Shown piece after piece: positions 19,988 through 28,754 of a stretch of 64,000 bases of DNA (the first letter of the stretch is position 1; each line of letters starts with the position of its first letter). A model generated the notes under the pieces. It searched no databases. It was not told the DNA's origin and was given only the letters and a program-made list of their open reading frames with translations. A program made the position numbers and the translations under genes. The DNA is from Haloarcula pellucida (GTDB taxonomy: Archaea; Halobacteriota; Halobacteria; Halobacteriales; Haloarculaceae). The stretch is from NCBI RefSeq assembly GCF_014647235.1, contig NZ_BMOU01000001.1, forward strand, positions 662,262 to 726,261. The letters run 5' to 3'.

Positions 19988-20425
19988 ATGGTCGACCTTC
20001 TAGAGACGCGTCTGGAGAACCGCTGGATGGTCCAGCCGAACCACGCCAACCACCTCGGCACCACGCACGGCGGGAACGTGCTAAAGTGGATGGACGAACT
20101 GGGGGCGATGGCCGCGATGCGCTTCGCCGGCGAGAGCTGTGTCACCGCCCGTATGGACCAAGTCAACTTCAAGCGGCCGATTCCAGTCGGTGACACGGCC
20201 GTCGTCGAAGCGTACGTCTACGACGCCGGAACGACGAGTATCAAGACTCGTCTGAAAGCGGCCCGTGAGAACCCTCGGACCGGCGAGCGCGAACCGACGA
20301 CCGAGTCCTACTCTGTCTACGTCGCGGTCGACGACGACGGCGACCCACGTCCCGTTCCCGACTTGACGGTGGACTCGGAGCGCGGTCGGGAGCTACGGTC
20401 GGCCGCCCTCGACGGCGAGCGTTGA
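19988..20425 (+). CDS. Acyl-CoA thioesterase, hotdog fold
   Basis: A 145-residue single hotdog domain of the BACH/YciA type. The family pattern N..G..HGGN.LKWMDE appears as NHLGTTHGGNVLKWMDELGAMAAMR, with the catalytic Asp on the central helix; DQVNFKRPIPVGDTAVVEAYV is the following beta strand pair. It hydrolyses acyl-CoA esters in the cytoplasm; the chain length is unknown. It may be cotranscribed with the PadR regulator upstream and the hypothetical gene 31 bases downstream. Confidence 0.85.
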   Translation: MVDLLETRLENRWMVQPNHANHLGTTHGGNVLKWMDELGAMAAMRFAGESCVTARMDQVNFKRPIPVGDTAVVEAYVYDAGTTSIKTRLKAARENPRTGEREPTTESYSVYVAVDDDGDPRPVPDLTVDSERGRELRSAALDGER

Positions 20426-20456
20426 CGTTTATCCCCCTCCGTGTCGAAGACGGCCT

Positions 20457-20912
20457 ATGGCACTGGACGTACCAGTCCCCGACCGCCCGGCGCTCTCCGG
20501 TTCGGTGGACACGGCGGACTACGAGGACGTGGAGGTACAGGGAGACGAGTACCGGCGTGACGAACTGGCAGAGGTACTGGACGAGGGCGCGTGGGCCGAC
20601 GCGTTCGAACGCTGGGCGGTCGACACCTCGCTGGACGAATCGGCCTGGGACATCGTCACGGACCTCGACCTGATAGCGGAGTTCGACTTCTTCTGGGACT
20701 CCTTTGCGGGCCGTGTCGGCTATCACGCCCCGGGCCTGCCCGAGAACTGGCGCGAGCGAGAGGTTCATCGGGACATCGAATCGTGGGAGACGGTGTCCTC
20801 TATCAATGCGGGACTCACGGAACTCGGACAGGTCGTCTGTGACGTCATCAAAGACGAGTACGTCGACTGGGAACCCGACGAGGTCGACGCCGGCGACCTC
20901 CCCGACTTCTAG
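20457..20912 (+). CDS. Uncharacterised haloarchaeal protein
   Basis: A 151-residue, strongly acidic soluble protein without recognised domains. It is Trp- and Phe-rich in its middle (DFFWDSFAGRVGYHAPGLPENW) and predicted mostly helical, with no signal peptide or membrane span. Codon bias and composition are those of a genuine gene. The start is preceded by the thioesterase stop 31 bases earlier. Its TAG stop shares the bases CTAG with the stop of the convergent methyltransferase gene. No function is offered. Confidence 0.7.
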   Translation: MALDVPVPDRPALSGSVDTADYEDVEVQGDEYRRDELAEVLDEGAWADAFERWAVDTSLDESAWDIVTDLDLIAEFDFFWDSFAGRVGYHAPGLPENWREREVHRDIESWETVSSINAGLTELGQVVCDVIKDEYVDWEPDEVDAGDLPDF

Positions 20913-21460
20913 ATCGACCCTTCGAGGACGAACGTCTCGCGACGGTCCTCGGAACGGTGGACCTCGATACCGACGGCCTCGCACATCTCGGCGGCGTCGG
21001 CCGCGGCGTACCGTTCGTCGACCGGCGGGCCGTCCGTACCGGCCCCGGCCCGCGTCCAGTCTGCGAACCCGACCCGGCCGCCGGGTGCAAGCACGTCTGC
21101 CACGGCCTCCATCGCGGCCGGCGTCGCGAACTCGTGGAACGTCATCGTCGAGACGACGGCGTCGACCGGTCCTTCGACCGGCATCGACTCGACGTCACCG
21201 GTGACCGGGACCACGTTGTCGGGCATCCCCTTCTCGCGGTACAGGTCGTGCATCTCCTCTTGAACGTCCAGCGCGTACACTGTCCCCGCGGCGGCGGCCA
21301 CGTCGTCCGTGTAGAACCCGGTCCCGCTCCCGAGGTCCACGACCACGTCGTCGGGACCGGGGTCGAACAGCGCGAGTAACTCGTCGACGGAGACGTACTC
21401 GTAGCGACTCGGGTCTTCGAGTTCCTCGGCACGGTCGACGTCGAAGGTGTGGAATCCCAT
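20909..21460 (-). CDS. Class I SAM-dependent methyltransferase
   Basis: A 183-residue methyltransferase of the UbiE/family 11 type. Motif I is VVVDLGSGTGFYTDDVA, followed by VYALDVQEEMHDLY, VTGDVESMPVEG and VSTMTFHEF (motif IV region). The substrate is unknown. It ends on the same CTAG as the convergent upstream gene. A divergent HEWD protein gene starts 87 bases away on the other strand. Confidence 0.85.
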   Translation of the reverse strand: MGFHTFDVDRAEELEDPSRYEYVSVDELLALFDPGPDDVVVDLGSGTGFYTDDVAAAAGTVYALDVQEEMHDLYREKGMPDNVVPVTGDVESMPVEGPVDAVVSTMTFHEFATPAAMEAVADVLAPGGRVGFADWTRAGAGTDGPPVDERYAAADAAEMCEAVGIEVHRSEDRRETFVLEGSI

Positions 21461-21547
21461 CTGGTCGTCGTAGTAGACCGAGCGTCAAAACACTCACCCC
21501 CGTACGGGACCGGCACGCTGATAACCGCTCACGTACATCCCTCGGGT

Positions 21548-21727
21548 ATGGTAGCTATCGTCTCGCCCAGCGAACGGGAGTGTGAACGCTGTGGCCGACG
21601 TGACGTATGGGACGAGGACATGAACACCTGGCGCATCAGCGTCGAAGACGGCGAAAAGCGCTCGGGCAATCCCCACTGCCTCCACGAGTGGGACATCAAC
21701 GGCACGTTCAATCCGCTCGCGGAGTAA
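21548..21727 (+). CDS. HEWD family small zinc-finger-like protein
   Basis: A 59-residue protein with CERCGRRDVWDE near the N-terminus and a C-terminal PHCLHEWDINGTFNP segment containing the HEWD motif that names this haloarchaeal family. Cys12, Cys15, His43 and Cys44 could bind one zinc. The frame is open further upstream, but the ATG at 21548 gives the compact family length. The function is unknown. It is followed 41 bases later by cutA on the same strand. Confidence 0.8.
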   Translation: MVAIVSPSERECERCGRRDVWDEDMNTWRISVEDGEKRSGNPHCLHEWDINGTFNPLAE

Positions 21728-21768
21728 CCGACCGAACGTTCTTCCCGGCGGCGACAATCCGTGAGTGC

Positions 21769-22086
21769 ATGCCGACTGCGTTCATCACTGCACCGCCAGA
21801 CACCGCGAGTGACCTCGCCAGAACACTGGTCGACGACGGCCTCGCGGCCTGTGTCAACCGAGTCGACTGTACGTCTGTCTACCGATGGGACGGTGACGTA
21901 CACGAAGACGACGAGGTGATACTGCTTGCGAAGACGACCGACGCGCGATATGCCGTGCTCGCCGACCGCGTCGACGAACTCCACCCGTACGAGGTGCCGT
22001 GTATCGAACGATTCGACGAGACGGCGGTGACCGAAAACTTCGGTGACTGGCGCGCTGACGCCGTCGGTTCGGACGGGGCGGAGTGA
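21769..22086 (+). CDS. cutA: Divalent cation tolerance protein CutA
   Basis: A 105-residue CutA1 protein: MPTAFITAPPDTASDLARTL, the hallmark ACVNRVDCTSVYRWDGDVHEDDEVILLAKTT and the C-terminal HPYEVPCIERF. CutA forms very stable trimers with a PII-like fold and binds divalent metals; its physiological role is debated. It is cytoplasmic. The gene ends 13 bases before the convergent aglB stop. Confidence 0.92.
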   Translation: MPTAFITAPPDTASDLARTLVDDGLAACVNRVDCTSVYRWDGDVHEDDEVILLAKTTDARYAVLADRVDELHPYEVPCIERFDETAVTENFGDWRADAVGSDGAE

Positions 22087-22099
22087 GAACGCGGAGCGG

Positions 22100-25000
22100 T
22101 CAGGGACGTGCCTGAACCTGTGTCGGCTCTGTGAGTGCGCCGGGCGTACTCGTGGCCGTCTCCGTACTGGTCGCCGTCGCCGTCTCGTTGGTCGACTCCC
22201 CGTTCGACGTTTCGTTCGTCGCCGTCTCGTTGGTCAGGGCGTCGTCTGCCGAGGACTCGTTGGTGGTCGTCTGGTTGTTCGGCTGGCGCTCGAAGAGCGG
22301 CGTTAGGTCCACAGTCGACGCCGTCTCGTTCTCGCCGATGACCTGTCCTTCGGAGACGGCCGTCGTCCCCGTAAACACCATCGGACTACCGTTCTGTGTT
22401 CCCCTCGCGGTCAGTTGATACTGCGAGTCAGCGCGAACACTGACGTTCGTGTACCCTTCCTCGGTCCCCCACTTATCGTAGCCGGTAGTGGAGTACGGGA
22501 CCGTCATCTCGAAGTCCCCGTTCGCGTCCGTCTGGGCCTGCTGGCGGTAGACGAACGTCTCGTTGGTCTGGTGGTTGCGCATCCGGACGGACGCGGTGAC
22601 CGTCGTGTTCGCGGGTCCGGTGCCTTCGATAGTCGCGCCGGGGACCCGTTCGAATATCTTCGTCCACGCGGGGTTGTTCTGACTCATCAGGTCGGCCGAT
22701 GCCTCGGGCATACAGAACGTCTGCCCGTTGAGCGGCAGGGTGGTCGCGTTGGCCGAACAGGTTCCGTTCGTCGCCGGTCGGAACCGAGCACCGATGCTCT
22801 GTGACTCTACGAGCATCCCTCGGTTGTGGGAATTCGATTCGTAGGCGGAGCGCTCGCTAGAGCCGACATAGCGGTACTGCTCCATCGCGGGCACCCGTTG
22901 GCTCGGAACGGTGCCGAAGCCACCGACCTGCGCGGTGCTGTCGTTCTCGACGTAGGCGCGTGCCTGCTCCATCGTGTTGAACGACTTGATCGTTTGTCCG
23001 TCGGACGGCGGGGCACGGTACTGCTGGCCGTTCTGCTGGGCGATTCGCCAGTCGAGTACGACCGGTTTCGGTTCGACGGCGCTCCCGTGGAACTCGTAGA
23101 GTCTGACGACCGTGGTGTTGTAGTACTCCTGCGTGCGGTACTTGAATCGCTGACCCGTCTGTGGGTTGGTGTAGATAGTGCGGTAGTAGTCGGTAGCCGA
23201 GACGTTCGAGACGTCGTAGAACCGGGGCGGGGCGAAGAACTTCCCGTTGTATCCGCCGTAGACGTTCGTCATCTTCCAGTCGACGGCTACGTACCGGGTG
23301 TGTGCGTCGTCCTCGTCGATGCTCTGGAGTACGTCGTTCGCCTGACTCTCGTTGGGCGCCAACAGGAAGTTCGCGGCGCTCGTTGCCCCCTGCTGGAACG
23401 GGTTGGCGTTCGGGATGCGTTCCCCTTCGACAGTGATGAGGTGCCCGTAGTCCCACCACGACATCACGCCGTACTCACCGGGCTGGTAGTCGTAGTTGTC
23501 GCGGTTCTCGTAGGTTCCGTAGTACTCTAGACTGCCGTCGCCGCCGGTTCCGTACGCTCCTTCGGCGGGCGTGTTCTCCTGCATCCAGTCCAGGCCGTCG
23601 TTCCACCCTTGTGCTTCGCCGCCGGGTGCTGCGCTCGCGCCGACGGCGGCCGCGGACGGTGAGACGAAGACGAGCGGGCCGACGATGGTGAATATCAACA
23701 CGATGACGGTGAGAACCTGATAGACTTCCACGCCGTCGTCTGCAGAGAAGTCGACCCACTTGACGACGCGGCCGACGACGAAGGCGGTCAGTGCGGCCAC
23801 CGGGAACACCAGATAGACGCCGAACCGAATCTGGGTGAACGACGCCGCGAGGATGAACGCGCCCCAGACGAGCATGAGGAACTGCTCTGCGGGGGCGTCT
23901 CGGTCGAACAGTTGCTTACCGACGATGTACAGCGCCCCGGCGATAGCGACGAACAGCGCGAGCCCGTAGTATCGGTAGAGTATGCCGGGATTTCGGAGCG
24001 GCGTCGCCTCACCGACGGAAGTCTGGGTCGCCGAAGGGCTGGACGTGAATCCGACGACGCGGAGCACCTGATCGACGAAGTAGTTCAGAAGGTCCGGCGT
24101 GAGAATCGCCATCAGGACCGCGACGACGGCGATGATACCGCCGACGGTGACCGGATAGAGGTTGCGGTCGTACCCTTCCGACTCCATGTAGCGGGCGAGC
24201 CACGCCATGAAAACGGTGCCCGCACCGATAGAGAGCGCGAGCAACGGCTGGAGCAGCGAGTGGTCGGTCGCCGTAATCGAGAGCGTGTTGATGACGGCGA
24301 GTTCGAAGACGGTGACCGACCCCATCATCACGGCGCCAGCGATGGCGACGTGTTCGGGGCTCTTCCCCCGGACGAACTCGATAGTGAGCCAGAGGAGGAA
24401 GAAGACGCCGAGGATGCCGAGTAGGAGTACGGCGGGCGGCCACGTCCAGAGGTACAGCGCAATGGCCACGCCGGCGAGCACGGAGTATCCGACCGTGTCT
24501 CGGAGCGCGGCGACGTCTCGTTCGCCGAACTGCTCGTAGACTGGTTTGTCGCGCTCGGCGACGCTGATGGCCACCATCACGGCGAAGACGGCCGTCACCT
24601 GCAGGAGCCCCTCTGCGACCTGGTGGTCGTACGTGCCGACGAGGCTTCGCTGGAGGAACGTCCCGGCCGAGAGCGCGAGGACGACGACGGCCGTGACGCC
24701 CCCGAGTCGGCCGCTGAGGCGACGCCCCACGAAGTACGTCGGAATCGCCGCGACCGTCCCGAGGACGGCGGGGGCGACGAGTGCGACCATCCCGACGGTC
24801 TGTTCGGAGGGTGACCCCAGACCGACGATGAGCGCGACCGTCGCAAACACTTGGTCGAACAGCGTCCCGAACTGCCCCGAGGCGGTCCCGTTCGGGAAGT
24901 ACGTCCACGGGTCGAACGGCATCGTCGCCGGCCAGTTCTCGACCACGTACATCGTCGAACGGAAGTGGTACCACGGGTCCTGCCCGCTGAACAGCACCTC

Positions 25001-25156
25001 GCCGTCGACGACGAAGTTCGAGACGTTTCTGACTCTGTTCCACAGCATGAACCCGAGTAGTACCAGGAGTGTGGGGATATGGTACCACTCCTGTACCCAG
25101 TCCAGGGCGGACTCGAGTTCGGGGTTGTCGTCGAGATAGCCCCGCGATTGACTCAT
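22100..25156 (-). CDS. aglB: Archaeal oligosaccharyltransferase AglB
   Basis: A 1018-residue STT3-type protein. The first half contains about 13 membrane spans; the early acidic motif is in FSGQDPWYHFRSTMYVVENW, and the catalytic WWDYG motif is at residues 567-571 in the extracytoplasmic domain. It transfers the dolichol-phosphate-linked glycan to Asn in N-X-S/T sequons of exported proteins. The last 64 residues form a Thr/Asn-rich tail that itself has five sequons (NQT, NES, NET three times). The ATG at 25156 is preferred: the open frame upstream is not family-like. It is divergent from the aglG-like gene. Confidence 0.96.
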   Translation of the reverse strand: MSQSRGYLDDNPELESALDWVQEWYHIPTLLVLLGFMLWNRVRNVSNFVVDGEVLFSGQDPWYHFRSTMYVVENWPATMPFDPWTYFPNGTASGQFGTLFDQVFATVALIVGLGSPSEQTVGMVALVAPAVLGTVAAIPTYFVGRRLSGRLGGVTAVVVLALSAGTFLQRSLVGTYDHQVAEGLLQVTAVFAVMVAISVAERDKPVYEQFGERDVAALRDTVGYSVLAGVAIALYLWTWPPAVLLLGILGVFFLLWLTIEFVRGKSPEHVAIAGAVMMGSVTVFELAVINTLSITATDHSLLQPLLALSIGAGTVFMAWLARYMESEGYDRNLYPVTVGGIIAVVAVLMAILTPDLLNYFVDQVLRVVGFTSSPSATQTSVGEATPLRNPGILYRYYGLALFVAIAGALYIVGKQLFDRDAPAEQFLMLVWGAFILAASFTQIRFGVYLVFPVAALTAFVVGRVVKWVDFSADDGVEVYQVLTVIVLIFTIVGPLVFVSPSAAAVGASAAPGGEAQGWNDGLDWMQENTPAEGAYGTGGDGSLEYYGTYENRDNYDYQPGEYGVMSWWDYGHLITVEGERIPNANPFQQGATSAANFLLAPNESQANDVLQSIDEDDAHTRYVAVDWKMTNVYGGYNGKFFAPPRFYDVSNVSATDYYRTIYTNPQTGQRFKYRTQEYYNTTVVRLYEFHGSAVEPKPVVLDWRIAQQNGQQYRAPPSDGQTIKSFNTMEQARAYVENDSTAQVGGFGTVPSQRVPAMEQYRYVGSSERSAYESNSHNRGMLVESQSIGARFRPATNGTCSANATTLPLNGQTFCMPEASADLMSQNNPAWTKIFERVPGATIEGTGPANTTVTASVRMRNHQTNETFVYRQQAQTDANGDFEMTVPYSTTGYDKWGTEEGYTNVSVRADSQYQLTARGTQNGSPMVFTGTTAVSEGQVIGENETASTVDLTPLFERQPNNQTTTNESSADDALTNETATNETSNGESTNETATATSTETATSTPGALTEPTQVQARP

Positions 25157-25252
25157 TGGTCCGAACCACTGCCAACGCGCGCATAAGCCTTTTGACCTCT
25201 CCTCGACCGCAGGATGGAAACGCCTAACAGCACCCGTGCTGGACCTGCGTGC

Positions 25253-26191
25253 ATGCGCGTCTCGGTCGTCCTGTGTACGCATACGATGGAACGCTACGAC
25301 GACTGTCGGGCGGCGGCCGAGAGCGTCCTCGACCAGTCGTACGATAGCGTCGAACTCGTCCTCGTCTCCGACGGTGACGAGGACGTATACGAACAGTACG
25401 AGGCGGCGTTCGGTGATCGTGACGACGTTCTGACCTACTGTAACGACGAGAACGTCGGGCTGCTCGAAAGCCGGAACAACGGCGCCGAGATCGCGACCGG
25501 CGACGTGGTCGCGTTCCTCGACGACGACGCCGTCGCCGACGCGGAGTGGGTCGAGAAACTCGTCGCGGCCTACGAGGCCGACGACGACCGCCTCGCGGTC
25601 GGTGGTCGGATGGTCCCCGCGTGGGTGGCCGGCAAGCCCTCGTTCCTCCCCGAGGAGTTCTACTGGCTCGTCGGCGTCACCAACCGCGGGTTCGGCCCCG
25701 ACGGCGACCCCGACGAGGCCGGCGAGGTCCGCAACACGTTCGGGTCGAACATCTCGTTCCGGCGCGACGTGTTTCTCGAACTGGGCGGGTTCGAGGACGA
25801 CATCGGCGGCCGGCAGGGAGAAAAGAACCTACAGGGCGGCGAAACGGAACTCTGTGCCCGGCTCCAGAGCGAGTACGACACCGGCGTCTACTACGTCCCC
25901 GACGCGCTCGTCGCACACAAGATATTCGACTACCGGACGGACCCGGGATGGCTCGTCGACCGAGCGTTCTGGCAGGGCTATTCGAAACGCGGGATGGAGG
26001 TGTTCGTCCCCGAGTCGACCGGCGCGGAGTCCGACTTCCTCCGCGACCTCCTGTTCTCGTTCGCGCCCGACCGACTCGGCGGCCTCGTCCGGTCGCCCTC
26101 GGTCGCTGGCGTCCTCCAACTGGTCTTCCTGTTCGTCCTGACCGGGGCCGTCGGTGTCGGGTACCTCTACGGGATGTACGTCTGGGGGTGA
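25253..26191 (+). CDS. aglG: AglG-like GT2 glycosyltransferase (glucuronosyl transfer predicted)
   Basis: 312 residues. The N-terminal GT-A domain has VSVVLCTHTMERYDDCRAA, VSDGDEDVYEQY and the metal-binding DDD in VAFLDDDAVADAEWV; acceptor-site features (NTFGSNISFRRDVF, GGETELCARL) follow; a single C-terminal membrane span (VLQLVFLFVLTGAVGVGYLY) anchors it. The length and layout match AglG, which adds a glucuronic acid to dolichol-phosphate-linked hexose in Haloferax. The sugar assignment rests on that similarity. The start at 25253 (MRVSVV) is the conserved one; it is followed five bases later by a GT4 gene. Confidence 0.8.
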   Translation: MRVSVVLCTHTMERYDDCRAAAESVLDQSYDSVELVLVSDGDEDVYEQYEAAFGDRDDVLTYCNDENVGLLESRNNGAEIATGDVVAFLDDDAVADAEWVEKLVAAYEADDDRLAVGGRMVPAWVAGKPSFLPEEFYWLVGVTNRGFGPDGDPDEAGEVRNTFGSNISFRRDVFLELGGFEDDIGGRQGEKNLQGGETELCARLQSEYDTGVYYVPDALVAHKIFDYRTDPGWLVDRAFWQGYSKRGMEVFVPESTGAESDFLRDLLFSFAPDRLGGLVRSPSVAGVLQLVFLFVLTGAVGVGYLYGMYVWG

Positions 26192-26195
26192 ACAG

Positions 26196-27341
26196 ATGAC
26201 GGAGACAGAACTTCCCGACGTCTGTGTCGTCACGCACCCCCTCGCCGCGGCGGGGGAGAACGCCACACGGAGCCTGCTCGACATCCTCGCGGCGGTCACC
26301 AACGTGGCGCTGGTGACGGCCGACCTCCCGACGGACTCGGAGATACGCGAGCGCCGGGAACTCGTCGAACTCACGCGGAAAGGGGCCGGCGACTCGGTGG
26401 CCGTCGCCGCCGCCAGATTCCTGCTGAACCAACTGCGAATGTGTCGCGTGCTGGCAGAGCGTGACGAGGACGTCGTCCTGTTCTACGGGGCGACGTCGTA
26501 CGTCCTGCCGATTGTCGCCGCTCGACTGCTCGGCAAGACGGTCCTCGTCGAACCGCGCGGCGACGTGCCGCTGACGCTCCGTCTCAACTGGGAACAGCAG
26601 ATGCCAGCCCCGCTCGCCAGCGGCCTCGCGGGTCTCGTCCGCGCGCTCGAACGCGCGGGCTTTTCCGTCGCCGACGGCGTCGTCACCTACACCCCCGAGA
26701 TGGCTCGGCAACTGGACCTGCACCCGGAGGCCCCGACCGTCTACCCGACCGGTGCCCGATACGTCCGTACCGACGAGTTCGCCGTCTCCCGACCCTACGA
26801 GGACCGGGAGAGAGTCGTCGGCTTTCTCGGCCGCCTCGACGAGGAGAAGGGTATCCGCGAACTGGCCGAGGTGGCGAAGCGACTCCCCGAGGACGTGACG
26901 TTCCGGTTCATCGGCGACGGCGACCTTCGGGGGTGGCTCGAAGCCGAACTCGCGGACGACATCGACGCCGGCCGCGTCGAACTCACCGGGTGGGTCGACC
27001 ACGACGACGTGCCCGCGCAGTTGAACGACCTGTCCCTGCTGGTCCTCCCCTCGCAACCGACTGAGGGTCTGCCGACGACGATTCTGGAGGCGCTTGCCTG
27101 CGGGACGCCCGTGTACGCCTCGCCGGTGTCGGGCGTCCCCGACGTGGTTCGCGAGGGTGAGACGGGATTCCTCATCGACTCTCGTGACCCGGCGGCGCTC
27201 GCCGACGGCATCGAGGCCATCCTCGGCCGGGACGACTTAGCCACTGTCAGCGAGACCGGTCGGGACCTGATTGAGTCGGAATACAGTTTCGAAGCGGCCT
27301 GCGAGCGCTACCGACAGATCCTGTTCGCGGCGTCGGCCTGA
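26196..27341 (+). CDS. GT4 family glycosyltransferase
   Basis: 381 residues in a GT-B fold. The C-terminal domain begins with GFLGRLDEEKGIRELAEVAK and has the donor-site motif PSQPTEGLPTTILEALACGTPVYASPVSGVPD split over residues about 290-325, with the paired Glu residues of the E-x7-E signature. It adds a sugar to the growing lipid-linked glycan, presumably after AglG, whose gene ends four bases before this start. Its stop codon directly abuts that of the convergent sulfatase-like gene. Confidence 0.85.
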   Translation: MTETELPDVCVVTHPLAAAGENATRSLLDILAAVTNVALVTADLPTDSEIRERRELVELTRKGAGDSVAVAAARFLLNQLRMCRVLAERDEDVVLFYGATSYVLPIVAARLLGKTVLVEPRGDVPLTLRLNWEQQMPAPLASGLAGLVRALERAGFSVADGVVTYTPEMARQLDLHPEAPTVYPTGARYVRTDEFAVSRPYEDRERVVGFLGRLDEEKGIRELAEVAKRLPEDVTFRFIGDGDLRGWLEAELADDIDAGRVELTGWVDHDDVPAQLNDLSLLVLPSQPTEGLPTTILEALACGTPVYASPVSGVPDVVREGETGFLIDSRDPAALADGIEAILGRDDLATVSETGRDLIESEYSFEAACERYRQILFAASA

Positions 27342-28700
27342 CTACTCGGAGTAGCCGAGGCGGCGCAGTCGCTCTTTTACGTCTTCGTCCATGTCCGGCC
27401 GTTCGACGTCGTCGTCGGCCGTCGCACGGACGAGTTCGATGTGCTCGTCGACGCGCTTCTGGAGGCGGCGCGCCTCCGCGGGTTCGTCGTCGATGACGTT
27501 CGTCTGCTCCTCGGGGTCGGTCACGAGGTCGTACAACTCGTCGCCGCCCTCGTGTCGCCGGATGAGTTTCCATTCGTCCTCGCGGACGACGTAGTCTTCC
27601 TCGTTCTCGCCGTCGTCCCAGCCTCCGACGACGTCTGTCCGGGGGTACTCGCCGCCTTCGAGCACGCCGCGGAGGCTGTGGCCCTGCCAACTGTCGGGTC
27701 GGTCGAGACCGGCGACGTCGACGAGCGTCGGCGGGAGGTCCGTGAGGCCGACGATGTCGTCGTACTCGCCGGTCTCGCCGACGCCGGTAAAGAACAGCGG
27801 GACGTGCGTCTTCACGTCGTAGGGCTTTGCGCCGCTGAAGTAGTCGTGTTCGAGGAAGTGTTCCCCGTGGTCCGCGGTGAGGGCTGCGACGTACTCGTCG
27901 CCCCACTCCTCCTCGACGACGTCGAACAGTCGGCCGATCTCTTCGTCGTTGAACAGTATCTCCGCGTCGTAGAGGTCGATGAACGTCTGGTACTCCTCCT
28001 CGGTGACGTTCTCGGGTTCCTCGATGAACTTCCGGCGCAGTTTGATGGACTCGCGGTCGCCGATGGGTTCGTCACGGAACTCCAGTTGGTACTCCTCCGG
28101 CGGCAGGAACGGGTGGTGGACGTCCATGTAGTGGACCCACAGGAACTCGGGGTCGTCGGCGTCGCCGCCGGACCTGAGGAACTCGATGGCCTTGTCGGTT
28201 ATCTCGTCTGCTGGCACGTGGTAGTTCCCGACGTTGATGCCCCCGCTGGATTCGAGGAGGTCGTACCCGCGCTGGAGGAGCGGGAAGATGGGGGTCCCTT
28301 CCAGATTGGACTTCGCGAACTTCCGGGCTTTCGTCATCGCCGACTCGTCCGGTGCCGAGTCGAAGAACTCGTCCCAGCCCCGATCGTAGCCGAACTGGGC
28401 GGAGAGATAGAGGTTCGAGTGGAAGCCGCCGGTCCGGTAGCCGGCGTCGTCGAAGACCTCCGAGACGATGGTCTGACGGTTCGAGACGCGGTCGTGGCCG
28501 CCGTACATGAGCGGCGTGACGCCGGTCAGAATCGAGGGAAACGAGAAGACGGTGCCGCCGACGTGTGCGAAGGCGTTCGTAAAGCGGGCGCCGTCCCCGG
28601 CGATGCGGTCGATGTTCGGCGTCACGTCGCGGTCGTAGCCGTGGTACCCGACGTGGTCTGCCCTGAGAGAGTCGATAGTGATGAGGAGGACGTTCTGCAT
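27342..28700 (-). CDS. Sulfatase-superfamily protein (non-canonical nucleophile motif)
   Basis: A 452-residue alkaline phosphatase/sulfatase fold. Metal-site Asp10 lies in VLLITIDSLRADHVG, further ligands lie in VAALTADHGEHFLEHD, and the nucleophile region reads VFSFPSILTGV at residues 51-61. In true sulfatases this is C/S-x-P-S-R; here Ser53 and Pro55 are kept but the Arg is Ile, so formylglycine formation is doubtful. No signal peptide is seen, so it would act in the cytoplasm unless exported otherwise. It may modify or trim a sulfated or phosphorylated glycan. It is the last gene of the minus-strand glycosylation run. Confidence 0.8.
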   Translation of the reverse strand: MQNVLLITIDSLRADHVGYHGYDRDVTPNIDRIAGDGARFTNAFAHVGGTVFSFPSILTGVTPLMYGGHDRVSNRQTIVSEVFDDAGYRTGGFHSNLYLSAQFGYDRGWDEFFDSAPDESAMTKARKFAKSNLEGTPIFPLLQRGYDLLESSGGINVGNYHVPADEITDKAIEFLRSGGDADDPEFLWVHYMDVHHPFLPPEEYQLEFRDEPIGDRESIKLRRKFIEEPENVTEEEYQTFIDLYDAEILFNDEEIGRLFDVVEEEWGDEYVAALTADHGEHFLEHDYFSGAKPYDVKTHVPLFFTGVGETGEYDDIVGLTDLPPTLVDVAGLDRPDSWQGHSLRGVLEGGEYPRTDVVGGWDDGENEEDYVVREDEWKLIRRHEGGDELYDLVTDPEEQTNVIDDEPAEARRLQKRVDEHIELVRATADDDVERPDMDEDVKERLRRLGYSE

Positions 28701-28754
28701 GTGCCCATGTGCCCCCCTTTCGTTCGTAAGGTTTGCTATTCGACCCGTCTGCGG

